Source: Caballeronia mineralivorans PML1(12) (GTDB taxonomy: Bacteria > Pseudomonadota > Gammaproteobacteria > Burkholderiales > Burkholderiaceae). Taken from it: DNA of 64,000 nt. Of the stretch, positions 52,778 to 61,818 are shown piece by piece (within the stretch, counting starts at the first letter, position 1; every line of letters begins with the position of its first letter). The notes under the pieces were generated by a model. The model did not search any database and was not told where the DNA came from. It saw only the letters and a list, made by a program, of their open reading frames with translations. The stretch is from contig NZ_AEJF01000116.1 in assembly GCF_001028175.1 (NCBI RefSeq), positions 62,001 to 126,000 of the forward strand, written 5' to 3'. Both the position numbers and the translations under genes were made by a program.

Positions 52778-53965
52778 TCAGAAGGCATGCCTGATCCCGA
52801 CAATGCCGACAAACTGCGACGGTCCCGAAGAGGGCGATGTGTTCTGCGAGTCGCCGACCACAGCTACCGCGTCCACGATGCTCGTGCCAGTCGTGCCCAC
52901 CGCGACAAGCGCCTTGCCCTGCGCGCGCTGATAAGCCTGGAGCGCGTATATCGTCGTGCGCTTCGACAAACCGTAGGTTTCTTCCAGCGATATCTGATGA
53001 TAGCGAGCCGGATCGCTCACGCCATTGGACTTGCTTGCCCGCGTGTAGCTGTACCCAGCCCCAACAATCGCTGCAGGAGTGAGGCGGTACGTCGATATGA
53101 CGCCGTAGGTGTTGAACACGGCTTCGCTCGCGAAGAGCGAGCCCGAGCCCGGCGCGTACTGCACGTTCGAATAGTTGACGCCGACCATCAGGTCGTTGAA
53201 GTTGTAGCGCGCCGCTGCGGCGATCAGCTGCGCGCTCCGGGCAGACGCATAGCCATTATTCACGGGCGAATTAATGGCAAAGGCGCCGAGCGCCGGGCTC
53301 GTCACAATGTCCTTCAGCTTGACGTAACCGGCGGCAGCGGCAAAATCCTTGTAGTCGTAGCGCAGCGCAGCACTGAAATTGCTCCCGTTGGCAACGCTTC
53401 CCGGTACGCCGCCCAGACCGTATTGCGCGCTGAATTGCAGACCCGCCAAATTCTGCGATGCATAGGTAATCGAATTGTTGAAGCGCAAGGTCGTGTCGAG
53501 TGCGTCGAGATCGCCCGGGTGTGCACCGGTCGCGCCTGTGAGCACGCCGGTGGGACCCAGGCCACCGACCATGGTGAAGTACGGCGTGTACTGACGGCCA
53601 AGCGTGAACGTACCATACGTATCGTTGCTCAAGCCGACGTACGCTTGCCGATTGAAGATCAGACCGGCGCTGCTCTGCGCGCCGTTCAGCGAATTGAAAC
53701 CGCTCTCGAGACGAAAGATGGCCTTCGTACCGCTACCGAGATCTTCGGAGCCAAGGAATCCGAACTTACTCGCTTGCAGATTGCCTTGGCTCATGTAGAA
53801 ATTCGAATGCCCGCGCTGATTGCTGGCATAGGAGAAGGCATTGTCGACTACGCCGTACAGCGTCACGCTCGTCTGTGCCAAAGCATCTGCGGAAAACGTC
53901 ACGCCGGAAAGCGGGACGCAAGAGAAGATCACCGCGCGTACGATCGTGCGTTTTTGCTTGTTCAT
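52778..53965 (-). CDS. Outer-membrane porin (Burkholderia general porin family)
   Basis: A 395-aa porin. Signal peptide of about 31 residues (ends ADALA-QTS), first strand TSVTLYGVVDNAFSY, FGFLGSEDLGSGTKAIF, LGRQYTPYFTM and C-terminal GIRHAF. Start at 53965 with AGAGG upstream; the longer frame overlaps the GH31 gene. It is the third gene of a unit MFS-GH31-porin, 41 bp after the GH31 stop, so it is probably the outer-membrane entry for the oligosaccharide or glycoside. Confidence 0.92.
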   Translation of the reverse strand: MNKQKRTIVRAVIFSCVPLSGVTFSADALAQTSVTLYGVVDNAFSYASNQRGHSNFYMSQGNLQASKFGFLGSEDLGSGTKAIFRLESGFNSLNGAQSSAGLIFNRQAYVGLSNDTYGTFTLGRQYTPYFTMVGGLGPTGVLTGATGAHPGDLDALDTTLRFNNSITYASQNLAGLQFSAQYGLGGVPGSVANGSNFSAALRYDYKDFAAAAGYVKLKDIVTSPALGAFAINSPVNNGYASARSAQLIAAAARYNFNDLMVGVNYSNVQYAPGSGSLFASEAVFNTYGVISTYRLTPAAIVGAGYSYTRASKSNGVSDPARYHQISLEETYGLSKRTTIYALQAYQRAQGKALVAVGTTGTSIVDAVAVVGDSQNTSPSSGPSQFVGIVGIRHAF

Positions 53966-54006
53966 TGTGCATTGCCTCTTGAAGGATAAACACGTTGTCG
54001 ACGGGG

Positions 54007-56424
54007 TCATCCCCGAGGGACCCGGACAGTCAGACGGCGCCAGCCGCCCCACGTTTTCTCAGCTACCAGTTCGACGTCTGCGCACGCGACCGGACGCGTC
54101 TCGCTAGCCGGTATCAGCACCGGCACATGCGATTGTTCTCGCGGCATCCGCCCTTCTCGTGCGATGGAAAGATGCAGGGTCTGCGCAGTCGACTCGATCG
54201 ATACGTTCCATCGCCCCTGCTCGCCGGTGCGCCACGCTTCGCTTTCGCCGTCGTCTTCAACACAGCCGCCGCGCGCGACGCCCTCACCCGAAAATGGCAC
54301 GACGATGAAGGCGCGCTCATCGGCGGGACATGCGAAGTGTTGTTCAGCCACATTCATCGCGATCACGCCGCCTTCACGAATCAGCATGACGGGTTGATCG
54401 AAAGGCGCAGGCAAGCGGATGGTCTCGCCGCCTTCGAATGCTTCTCCGCTCCAGTACGAGACCCAGCGCGAGCCGGCGGGCAGATAGACTTCGCGCGTCG
54501 TCTGGCCGGCTTCGACGACCGGTGCAACCAGCAGAGAAGCGCCTAGCATCATGTCGTCGCCATCGGCGAGGCAGTTCGGGTCGCAGGGAAACTCCGCGAA
54601 GAGCGGGCGCAGCACCGGTTCATAGGCGCTATGCGACTGCCACAGCAACTCGTAGAGATAGGGAATCAGGCGATACCGCAGCTTGATCAGATCAGATACC
54701 TGACGCGTGAAGTCCGGGTACATCCATGGCTCGTTCACGCTGCCGTCGTCGTTCCATGAGTGGATACTGAAACGCGGCAAAAAGATGCCGAACGCCACCC
54801 AGCGCACGAACAGTTCCGGCTCTGGCGCAGGCCCTGAAAACCCGCCAATGTCATGCCCTGTGTTCGACACGCCCGACATCGCGAGACCCAGGCCCATCTT
54901 CAGGTTGTAGCGCAATGTTTCCCAGGACGTGTAGTTGTCGCCCGACCACGTCTGTACGTATCGATGCATGCCAACGCCACCAGAGCGCGACACCAGAAAC
55001 GGGCGCTTGGCCGGTGCGTGTTCGCGCTGTGCGTCTCTTGATGCCCGCATCATCAACTGGGTTTGCAGCACCTTCGCCTGTTGCGCCGGACATGACTTGC
55101 CGAAGCCATGCGCAATGGCGTCCGGCGTCCAGATCTCGAACTCGTTGTTGTCGTTCCAGGTGGCGGCTACCCCGTATTGCAGCAAGCTGTCCTTTACCCG
55201 CGTTTTCCACCAGTCGATGGTCGCGGGATTCGTGAAGTCGAGGTACGCACCAACCTCGTCCCAGAACTGAACCCACGCAGGACTGCCGCCGCGGGCGCGA
55301 ATGAGGAGCCCGGCTTCATCGACTTCCTTGAAGGCCGGGTGGTCCTGCAGCAGGCATGGTTTGATGTTGGCGCACAGCCGCACGCCATGTTCGAGATAGC
55401 CGTTGACGAAAGCGCCGATGTCCGGAAATTTGTCGCGATTCCAGTTGAAAACGTAGCGTTTCGCGCCTATCGACGTGTAGCCCGAGGACAGATGAAACGA
55501 GTCGCACAGAACGTCGTGCTCGCCACACCGCTCGATGAATTCGCCCATGCGCTCCTGTGCATCGGGTGCGTCGGTATAACTCATCGTCGAGCCGGAATAA
55601 CCGAGCCCCCACTTTGGCATCCACGCCGGGCGCCCCGTCAACCACGTAAAGCGCCGCACGGCCGAAAGCGGCGTGCCGGGGGACGCGATGAAGTAGTAAT
55701 CGAGGTCTCCGTGTTCGGCAATGAAATGCCGATAGGCGCCGTGGTAATTGTCCAGCTCGCGGCCCATGTCGAAACGGCAGTCGGCGAGGGTGTCGTAGAA
55801 CAGGCCAAATCCCGTGGCCGTTTCCGGCTGCCATGTCACATAGAAAGGGATGTGTTTATAGAGAGGATCTGTCGTGCGGGCGCTGTAGCCCATCGCGTCG
55901 ATGTTGCGCATCTCGTAGCTCTGGTTCGCGCGGTCAAGCGATCCGGCGCGCTCACCGAGTCCGATATACAACTCGCCGCGCTGGCGCTCGACATAGTGAT
56001 AGACCCGTGAATCCCACCAGCCGAAGTTGTACGCCTGGGTTCGGCGATCGCTCAAGACGCGATGCCACGTCCCGTCCTTGAGTACTTCCCACGAACAGAA
56101 TCCTCCGTCGTGCTCGACAGTAAGACGGATGCAGGCAGTTTCAACGACAAGCCGCTGCGCTGCGTTCACTACCGTGTAGTGCGTTTCACTGAAGCCGCTC
56201 ATGTCGCGGCGCTCGCGGCCTTCAACTGGCGTGTCTTCCATGCCGGGCGCAATCGCCCAGGTGCGGGGTCCGCAAAGTTCGCCCTCGGGCAGCACGAGCA
56301 CGCGAATAATGTCGTCGGCGAGGACGAACAGTTCGATTCCGCATCCTGTGTCCGCCGTCAATTCGAGGTGGTTACCGGCATGACCGGAAAGCGCAAAGCG
56401 AGGTCGAATGTTGAGTGTTGCCAT
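54007..56424 (-). CDS. GH31 alpha-glycosidase
   Basis: Glycoside hydrolase family 31 enzyme, 805 aa, without a signal peptide. An N-terminal beta-sandwich (about 1-260), catalytic TIM barrel (about 265-600) with nucleophile D425 in TWNDNNEFE and acid/base D496 in TWSGDNYTSW, and C-terminal beta domains. Substrate could be alpha-glucosides, alpha-xylosides or alpha-galactosides; sequence alone does not settle it. Gene is 20 bp after the MFS transporter gene and before a porin gene, so porin, transporter and hydrolase form an uptake-and-cleavage unit. No secreted polysaccharide hydrolase accompanies it, so a small glycoside is likely. Confidence 0.92.
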   Translation of the reverse strand: MATLNIRPRFALSGHAGNHLELTADTGCGIELFVLADDIIRVLVLPEGELCGPRTWAIAPGMEDTPVEGRERRDMSGFSETHYTVVNAAQRLVVETACIRLTVEHDGGFCSWEVLKDGTWHRVLSDRRTQAYNFGWWDSRVYHYVERQRGELYIGLGERAGSLDRANQSYEMRNIDAMGYSARTTDPLYKHIPFYVTWQPETATGFGLFYDTLADCRFDMGRELDNYHGAYRHFIAEHGDLDYYFIASPGTPLSAVRRFTWLTGRPAWMPKWGLGYSGSTMSYTDAPDAQERMGEFIERCGEHDVLCDSFHLSSGYTSIGAKRYVFNWNRDKFPDIGAFVNGYLEHGVRLCANIKPCLLQDHPAFKEVDEAGLLIRARGGSPAWVQFWDEVGAYLDFTNPATIDWWKTRVKDSLLQYGVAATWNDNNEFEIWTPDAIAHGFGKSCPAQQAKVLQTQLMMRASRDAQREHAPAKRPFLVSRSGGVGMHRYVQTWSGDNYTSWETLRYNLKMGLGLAMSGVSNTGHDIGGFSGPAPEPELFVRWVAFGIFLPRFSIHSWNDDGSVNEPWMYPDFTRQVSDLIKLRYRLIPYLYELLWQSHSAYEPVLRPLFAEFPCDPNCLADGDDMMLGASLLVAPVVEAGQTTREVYLPAGSRWVSYWSGEAFEGGETIRLPAPFDQPVMLIREGGVIAMNVAEQHFACPADERAFIVVPFSGEGVARGGCVEDDGESEAWRTGEQGRWNVSIESTAQTLHLSIAREGRMPREQSHVPVLIPASETRPVACADVELVAEKTWGGWRRLTVRVPRG

Positions 56425-56444
56425 GTCACACCTTTGACGTTGGG

Positions 56445-57734
56445 TTAAACGGCGGTGCTCGTGCCGTGATCGCCGGGTAGTTGACGGGATTCGCGTGTGT
56501 AACCGCGCATCAGGATCACCAGCAGCGTCACACCGATCAGGTCGAATGCGCCCAGTGCGGCAAACAGCGGTTTATAGCCAATCGTGTCGGCCAGCGCGCC
56601 GACGAGCAGAGAGAATCCAAGCCCGCCGATCCACGCCGCCATACCGGCGAAGCCGCTGGCCGTCCCGACTTCGCCCGGTTTGAAGACGTCCGCGCTCAGG
56701 GTATTGACGAGCGCCGAGATCATCTGGTGAGCGAAGCCGCCCACGCAGAACAGCGCGATGGCCTGATAGGGAGAAGCGACCCATCCGATGCAAGCCGGCC
56801 CGATCATCATGAATGCGCCGAGCGCTACGCCGGCAATGCGCGACCAGATCAGCGGTACGCGCAGATGCTTCATCAGGAACGGAGAAAGGTAACCTCCGAA
56901 CAAACCACCCATATCGGCCGCGAGGAAGGGCAGCCACGCGAACAGGGCGATCTCCTTGAGGTCCATGTGGCGTTCGGTGACCAGGTAAAGCGGGATCCAG
57001 AAACTGAAGGTCTGCCAGGCCGGCTCCGCGAAGAAGCGCGCTTGAGCGATTGCCCAGAAGCGGCGTGTGCCGAGCACTTCCTTGATGCCGTGCTTGCCCG
57101 GACCAACGATGCTCGTCTGCCCGCCGATGATCGTGTTGCGCTCCTTGTCCGAGATCCGTGCGTGGTCGGCGGGCGATCGATAGAACAGGTACCACATCGC
57201 AGCCCAGACGAACCCTAACGCGCCGGTCACCGCAAACGCGCTCTGCCAGCCATAGCGAAGCGAGAGGAAGATCACCAGGGGCGGCGCAAACAGCGAACCC
57301 AGCGACGTGCCCGCGTTGAAGTAGCCGACCGCAACGGACTTCTCCTTGTTAGGAAACCACTCGGCGACCACCTTCATGCCCGCCGGAATCGCCACGGCCT
57401 CCGATAAGCCCATTAGCCCGCGAAATGCCGCCAGTGAGACCCAACTGCCGGCGAAGCCATGCAGGCAACCCACCAGGGACCACAGGCAGGCGAACAGAGC
57501 GAATCCAATTCGAAGGCCGATCAGATCGATGACCAGGCCGCACACCGGCTGCATGATCGTGTAGCCGACCTGGAACGCCGCGACGACATACGAGTATTGC
57601 TGCGTGCTCATGTGCAACAGCGTCTTCAACTGCGGGGCCAGCACCCCCAACGCGTTGCGCGACAGATAGTTGACGATCGTGCCTAAACACACGAGGGCGA
57701 TAATCCACCAGCGCAAGCCAGCAATTGTTCTCAC
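56445..57734 (-). CDS. MFS transporter, hexuronate/anion:cation symporter type
   Basis: A 429-aa major facilitator of the ACS family (ExuT-like), 12 helices. N-terminal RWWIIALVCLGTIVNYLSRN is characteristic of this family, followed by RGLMGLSEAVAIPAGMK near helix 4. The GTG start at 57734 has GAAGGAG seven bases upstream, so the longer frame is rejected. It is the first gene of the unit with GH31 and a porin. A hexuronate, glycoside or other acidic sugar is the inferred substrate. A 20-bp AT-rich palindrome lies 216 bp upstream. Confidence 0.89.
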   Translation of the reverse strand: MRTIAGLRWWIIALVCLGTIVNYLSRNALGVLAPQLKTLLHMSTQQYSYVVAAFQVGYTIMQPVCGLVIDLIGLRIGFALFACLWSLVGCLHGFAGSWVSLAAFRGLMGLSEAVAIPAGMKVVAEWFPNKEKSVAVGYFNAGTSLGSLFAPPLVIFLSLRYGWQSAFAVTGALGFVWAAMWYLFYRSPADHARISDKERNTIIGGQTSIVGPGKHGIKEVLGTRRFWAIAQARFFAEPAWQTFSFWIPLYLVTERHMDLKEIALFAWLPFLAADMGGLFGGYLSPFLMKHLRVPLIWSRIAGVALGAFMMIGPACIGWVASPYQAIALFCVGGFAHQMISALVNTLSADVFKPGEVGTASGFAGMAAWIGGLGFSLLVGALADTIGYKPLFAALGAFDLIGVTLLVILMRGYTRESRQLPGDHGTSTAV

Positions 57735-57949
57735 TTCTGTCTCCTTCCGTTTGGTGTGGCTAACACCTTGGCGCCGGTCGGGCGTGGCCGTCATGTGCGA
57801 ATTCGAACATCGATGCAATTTTCTTATCGGTCATCGTATCAGTTGAGTTTGCGCTTTAAATTGGGGAAAACCATATATTTCGAGGCTTTTTTCGAGGTTT
57901 TCACGCGATCACTGGGCTATCATCGACAACTGTTATCTGACAACTTATC

Positions 57950-57969
57950 ATAAAAATGTTCATTTTTAT
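57950..57969. promoter_or_regulatory. AT-rich palindrome upstream of the MFS gene
   Basis: A 20-bp palindrome with 9-bp perfect arms ATAAAAATG and CATTTTTAT around TT, in an AT-rich stretch (57820-58010) unlike the GC-rich surroundings. TTATCTGACAAC (57933-57944), a candidate GntR-type half site, is next to it. It may be the operator or promoter zone of the MFS-GH31-porin operon. Confidence 0.4.
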
Positions 57970-58082
57970 TTTCGTTTATAGTGTTTTCTTCGTTTGTGCA
58001 ACGCACTCGTGCGGATCAGACGAGCAGAGGTCGCTGTCACGTTAACGAGGTGGTTGTGCAGGCTGAACCGATGAGGAAAGCT

Positions 58083-58220
58083 AAGAAGTGTGCGTTCGCC
58101 CAATGCTTCCACATAGGCAGATCCGATCCGCGCCTTGCAACGCGCATGAACAACGATCAGGAACAAATGGAGTGCGACGGCAGCAAGGAGCTATGGTTCG
58201 ATCCTGCAAAGGCGCAGTAA
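58083..58220 (+). pseudogene. Decayed partial copy of the periplasmic-protein gene 3' end
   Basis: Reads KKCAFAQCFHIGRSDPRLA and so on to KELWFDPAKAQ and the same stop. It matches the last part of the gene at 51897-52769 (KYAFAQCFYVSKSDPRLA...), but an in-frame block of 39 codons (positions 52617-52733 in the parent) is missing. Upstream of 58083 the similarity ends. The 5' two-thirds are diverged (roughly 80% by eye), while the last 43 bp are identical. It is a fossil, not an expressed protein. Confidence 0.85.
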
Positions 58221-58225
58221 CTTCG
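58183..58225 (+). repeat. 43-bp direct repeat, copy 2
   Basis: Identical to 52732-52774, as part of the decayed gene copy. It also forms the 3' end of the small minus-strand gene at 58191-58553. Confidence 0.95.
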
Positions 58226-58553
58226 ACGTAGCCCATGCGCGGTCCCGGCCCTGACGATCAACCGCGTAGTGTTCCGGCGCATGCACCTGCAGGTCTTTAA
58301 TGCGTTCTTCTAATTCGACCAGCAGTTTTGTTTGTTCTTCGTTCAACGCGCCGCCATGCGATTTCCGAAGCTCGCCCAGGGTATTGGAGAGTTGTCTTAG
58401 CGCGGCCGGTTCAACGCTTATCAGCGGCCAGCACTGCAGCAGGAACGTCAAGGAGGTGATGTTCCTGGTTTCGCACCACGCGTCGAACAAGCGCGAGCAG
58501 ATGCCCTCGATTTGTCCAACGGCAGCTCCATGGTTGAAAAGATCGGCACTCAT
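58191..58553 (-). CDS. Hypothetical helical protein (120 aa), 3' end in duplicated DNA
   Basis: I do not recognise the family, but the sequence looks protein-like. From ATG 58553 it reads MSADLFNHGAAVGQIEGICS, with a tryptophan/cysteine pattern (LFDAWCETRN, LLQCWPLIS) and a helix-forming C-terminal half (ALRQLSNTLGELRKS, LVELEERIKDLQV). The last residues (SKLLRLCRIEP) are antisense reading of the 43-bp repeat, so the original C terminus was probably lost when the duplicated DNA was placed there. There is no good ribosome site; a longer frame starts at 58607. Confidence 0.5.
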   Translation of the reverse strand: MSADLFNHGAAVGQIEGICSRLFDAWCETRNITSLTFLLQCWPLISVEPAALRQLSNTLGELRKSHGGALNEEQTKLLVELEERIKDLQVHAPEHYAVDRQGRDRAWATSKLLRLCRIEP

Positions 58554-58991
58554 CGCAGCTTGGCGGAGACGGAGTTTTGAGTAAGTTGATCGTAGAACAC
58601 GACCCAATGTTTATAAATCGGGAAACCCTCGAAATTCGCTAAGAAAGCGCTGTTCTCCCTCTAAGGGATTCCTGACCTCGCCGTCGGCGCCCTTCCGGTA
58701 AAACCCAGGTAGCTCTGCAACGCGCCGAGTTGATCATTACCCCATGTTATGGGTGCTCAAACAATTGCGGCATTGCCACCTAAAAAATGGCCCCCTATAT
58801 TTTCCCCATGCCAGCCGTGCAAGTCTTGTCTTGCAGTGCAACAGCAAGCGCTTACGCGTTCGAACCCGAACGAGCACCAAGGCTTGCAGCAGACATTACA
58901 TTGATCGCGCGTCAGACCTGGCACTTCAGTCAAGCCGCATGCGACTCCATGATCCGCAGCCGAATCATTCAACCACCCAGGACCGCCGTCG
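58554..58991. other. Intergenic region, no gene recognised
   Basis: About 440 bp upstream of the polyamine-type binding-protein gene. Open frames on both strands look like noise. It should contain the promoter of that gene. No clear operator or terminator was found. Confidence 0.5.
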
Positions 58992-60032
58992 ATGAGAACC
59001 CTGTCGCTTCGCCCCGTCGCACTGTCGCTGCTAATCGGTCTTGCCTCATCCGGACCGGTGTTTGCCGCCGGACAAATAACCTTCGTGTCGCAAGGCGGTA
59101 CTTATCAGGAAGCTCAGACCAAGGCTATTCTGGATCCCGCAGCAAAGCTGCTCGGCATCACAGTCAACCAGGACAGCATTCCGGACGCATGGCCGGCCAT
59201 CAAGGCGCAGGGCGCGACCGGCAAACCGATCTGGGACGTAGTGGATACCCCAACATCGAACTGTCTGCGCGGCGGCCGCGAAGGCTTGCTGGAAAAGCTG
59301 GATTTTTCCAAGCTGCCGAACGCAGCCGCCATGCCGGAGAAGTACCGCACGCCTTATTCAGTCGCTTACGAGTTCTATTCGACGGTGATCGGCTACAACA
59401 AGAAGTCGCTCAAGAAAGTGCCGCAGAGCTGGGCCGATTTCTGGAACGTGAAGGCGTTCCCCGGCACGCGCGCGCTTCGTAACGACCCGCAAACGGTGCT
59501 CGAAGCCGCCTTGCTCGCCGACGGCGTGGCGCGTGACAAGCTCTATCCGCTGGACGTCGACCGGGCCTTCAAGAAACTCGAGCAGATCAAGCCGGATGTC
59601 ACCGTATGGTGGACGTCGGGAGGCCAGTCGGCGCAACTGCTGCACGACGGCGAAGTGGACATGGAGATGATCTGGAACGGTCGCGCAAGCGCCGTGAAGA
59701 AGGACAATCCGGATATTGCCTTTACCTACAACGACGGCATCCTGCAAAACACGCAGTTGTGCATCCTGAAGAACGCGCCGAACCTGCCGACGGCTATCCA
59801 GTTCGTGAACGCGGCGGTGTCTCCTGAATTGCAGGCTAACCTGCCGCTTTATATCGACTATGGTCCGGGTAATCCGGCTGCGTTCAAGACCGGCAAGATC
59901 ACCGAGAAGCGTGCGAGCGAATTGCCAAGCTCGCCGGAGAACGCAGCCAAGCAAGCGTTGATGTCCGAGGAGTGGTGGGCGTCCGAACCGGGTATTCAGG
60001 CCAAAGCGCGGTGGCTCAAGTTCATTCAGTGA
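58992..60032 (+). CDS. ABC transporter substrate-binding protein (polyamine/PotD type)
   Basis: Periplasmic binding protein of 346 aa in the spermidine/putrescine-like group. Signal peptide about 1-25 (ends PVFA-AGQ); the mature start ITFVSQGGTYQEAQTKAIL is typical of SBP_bac_8/PotD-like proteins. The DVVDTPTSNCLRGG and WTSGGQSAQLL blocks line the cleft. The matching ABC permease is encoded on the opposite strand at 63257. The GMC oxidoreductase gene follows in the same direction. The ligand is unknown; a small amine or alcohol is suggested by the dehydrogenases next door. Confidence 0.9.
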   Translation: MRTLSLRPVALSLLIGLASSGPVFAAGQITFVSQGGTYQEAQTKAILDPAAKLLGITVNQDSIPDAWPAIKAQGATGKPIWDVVDTPTSNCLRGGREGLLEKLDFSKLPNAAAMPEKYRTPYSVAYEFYSTVIGYNKKSLKKVPQSWADFWNVKAFPGTRALRNDPQTVLEAALLADGVARDKLYPLDVDRAFKKLEQIKPDVTVWWTSGGQSAQLLHDGEVDMEMIWNGRASAVKKDNPDIAFTYNDGILQNTQLCILKNAPNLPTAIQFVNAAVSPELQANLPLYIDYGPGNPAAFKTGKITEKRASELPSSPENAAKQALMSEEWWASEPGIQAKARWLKFIQ

Positions 60033-60068
60033 ACAACCGCTTTGTTGAAGCATATGGCTGACTGCCTG

Positions 60069-60097
60069 CGCCCGGGAAAATGTCATCCTCCCGGGCG
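60069..60097 (+). terminator. Hairpin after the binding-protein gene
   Basis: Perfect 9-bp arms CGCCCGGGA and TCCCGGGCG with an 11-nt loop, 37 bp past the stop. Followed by only two T, so it is a partial terminator or mRNA-stabilising stem between the binding-protein gene and the GMC oxidoreductase gene. Confidence 0.5.
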
Positions 60098-60138
60098 TTC
60101 ATGCACCTTCTCTGCTGTGACACTCTCTTAAGCAGAAC

Positions 60139-61818
60139 GTGATCGACTACCTCATTCTCGGCGGTGGATCGGCTGGATGCGTACTTGCTGCCCGCTTGTC
60201 CGAAGACGCCGGCAAGAGCGTTTGCCTGATTGAAGCCGGCGGCCCCATTTCCGCGGCCAACATGCCCGCCGCCATCCGCAGCCGCTATCCCGGCCGCGCG
60301 TATCTGGACGCTGACAACATATGGAAACGACTCACGGCAAGGATGAGCCTTGCGGCTCAGCCACGCCGTTATGAGCAGGCTCGCATCCTCGGCGGCGGCT
60401 CGGCCATCAACGCGCTGATGGCGAATCGCGGCGCCCCCGCTGACTATGACGAATGGGAAACGCTCGGCGCGCACGGCTGGAACTGGACCACTTGCCTGCC
60501 CTACTTTCGCAAGCTCGAAACAGATACGGACTTCGGCGGCGAACTGCATGGCGAGACCGGACCCGTCCGCATCGAACGCACCAGGTGGCCGCGCATATCG
60601 CCGTTCGTACGAGCTGTGCTGGCTACGCTGGACCGTCGCGGCCATGCCCGGTTCGATGATCAAAACGGACCGTGGCAAGACGGCACCTTCGTTGGCGCCA
60701 TTGCGGTAAGCGCCGAAGGCGAACGGATTCCGACCTCCATCTGCTATCTCACCGACGCCGTCCGCCAGCGCCCGAACCTGACAATCAGGACCGACGTCCT
60801 GGTGGACCGCGTACTGTTCGACAGCACCAGAGCGATCGGCGCGCGCCTCGCTTCGGGCGGGGACCTGCACGCCGCTCAGGTGATCCTGTGCGCGGGCGCA
60901 ATCCATAGCCCCGCGATATTGCTGCGCAGCGGCATCGGTCCAGCAGATAACCTCGCTGCACTGCACATTCCTCTGGTCGCGGCCCGGCCCGGCGTGGGCG
61001 GCAATCTGATGGAGCATCCGTCTATTGCCGTCTCCACCTTCCTGCCCAAATCCGCGCGCACGCCCTTCCCCGATGAGCATCACGAGCAGGCCATCGTGCG
61101 CTTTTCGTCGGGTCTGCCGAATACCGTTCAAGGCGACATGCACGGCGCGATCCTGTCGCGTTCGGGATGGCATTCCATAGGGTATCGGCTGGGGACGATC
61201 TTCTTCTGGGTCAACAAATCGTACTCACGCGGGCGGGTCACGCTGACGTCGGCGAGTCCGCTCGAGGAACCTGCCGTCGAGTTCAACATGCTCTCCGATC
61301 CGCGCGATCTCGAGCGCCTGAAGATCGCTGTTCGCTTCGGCGCGCAGACGCTCGCGGACCCTTCGATGGCAGGTCATCGCAGCACGATTTTCCCGTCGAG
61401 TTATTCGCCACGAGTTGCCAAGGTGGCGGTGCCGGGAACCGCGAACGCGATCCAGCGCGGGGGGTTGAGCGTGATACTGGATTGGGCCGGGCCGTTGCGA
61501 CAAACCCTGATTCACCGGCTGGTGACGCAAGGAATATCCATAACCGGCCTGCTCGACGACGACCACGCCATGACGCAGTTCGTCACGCGTTCGGTCGGCG
61601 GCACGTGGCACCCTTCGGGAACATGCAGGATGGGCGCTGCTGATGACCCGGCCGCCGTCACGGACGCATCGGGCGCCGTCTACGGTGTGCAGAACCTGCG
61701 GGTCTGCGATGCCTCGCTGATGCCCTCCATTCCGTGCGCGAACACGAACATCCCGACCATCATGATCGCCGAGCGGATCGCCGACATGATCCGCTCGGAG
61801 GCTCGTCAGGCACCGTAA
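60139..61818 (+). CDS. GMC-family oxidoreductase (choline dehydrogenase-like)
   Basis: FAD-dependent glucose-methanol-choline oxidoreductase, 559 aa. The FAD-binding loop LGGGSAGCVLAARLSED is at the N terminus (about 7-23), GGGSAINALMANRG is the second GMC signature, and the catalytic histidine is in GTWHPSGTCRMG near residue 490. It would oxidise an alcohol to an aldehyde, feeding the aldehyde dehydrogenase encoded convergently with a 13-bp overlap of ends. The GTG start at 60139 lacks a strong ribosome site. Choline is one possible substrate; polyethylene glycol-like or other alcohols are equally possible. Confidence 0.91.
   Translation: MIDYLILGGGSAGCVLAARLSEDAGKSVCLIEAGGPISAANMPAAIRSRYPGRAYLDADNIWKRLTARMSLAAQPRRYEQARILGGGSAINALMANRGAPADYDEWETLGAHGWNWTTCLPYFRKLETDTDFGGELHGETGPVRIERTRWPRISPFVRAVLATLDRRGHARFDDQNGPWQDGTFVGAIAVSAEGERIPTSICYLTDAVRQRPNLTIRTDVLVDRVLFDSTRAIGARLASGGDLHAAQVILCAGAIHSPAILLRSGIGPADNLAALHIPLVAARPGVGGNLMEHPSIAVSTFLPKSARTPFPDEHHEQAIVRFSSGLPNTVQGDMHGAILSRSGWHSIGYRLGTIFFWVNKSYSRGRVTLTSASPLEEPAVEFNMLSDPRDLERLKIAVRFGAQTLADPSMAGHRSTIFPSSYSPRVAKVAVPGTANAIQRGGLSVILDWAGPLRQTLIHRLVTQGISITGLLDDDHAMTQFVTRSVGGTWHPSGTCRMGAADDPAAVTDASGAVYGVQNLRVCDASLMPSIPCANTNIPTIMIAERIADMIRSEARQAP

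Noticed and set aside
52715-53989. 424-codon open frame on the plus strand over the porin gene
   Set aside because: The minus strand encodes a complete porin with signal peptide and terminal phenylalanine. The plus-strand frame is Arg/Ala-rich and has no family signature.
58744-58995. 83-codon frame upstream of the polyamine-type binding protein
   Set aside because: Cys/Arg/Ser-rich sequence and overlap with the start of a real gene; considered noise.
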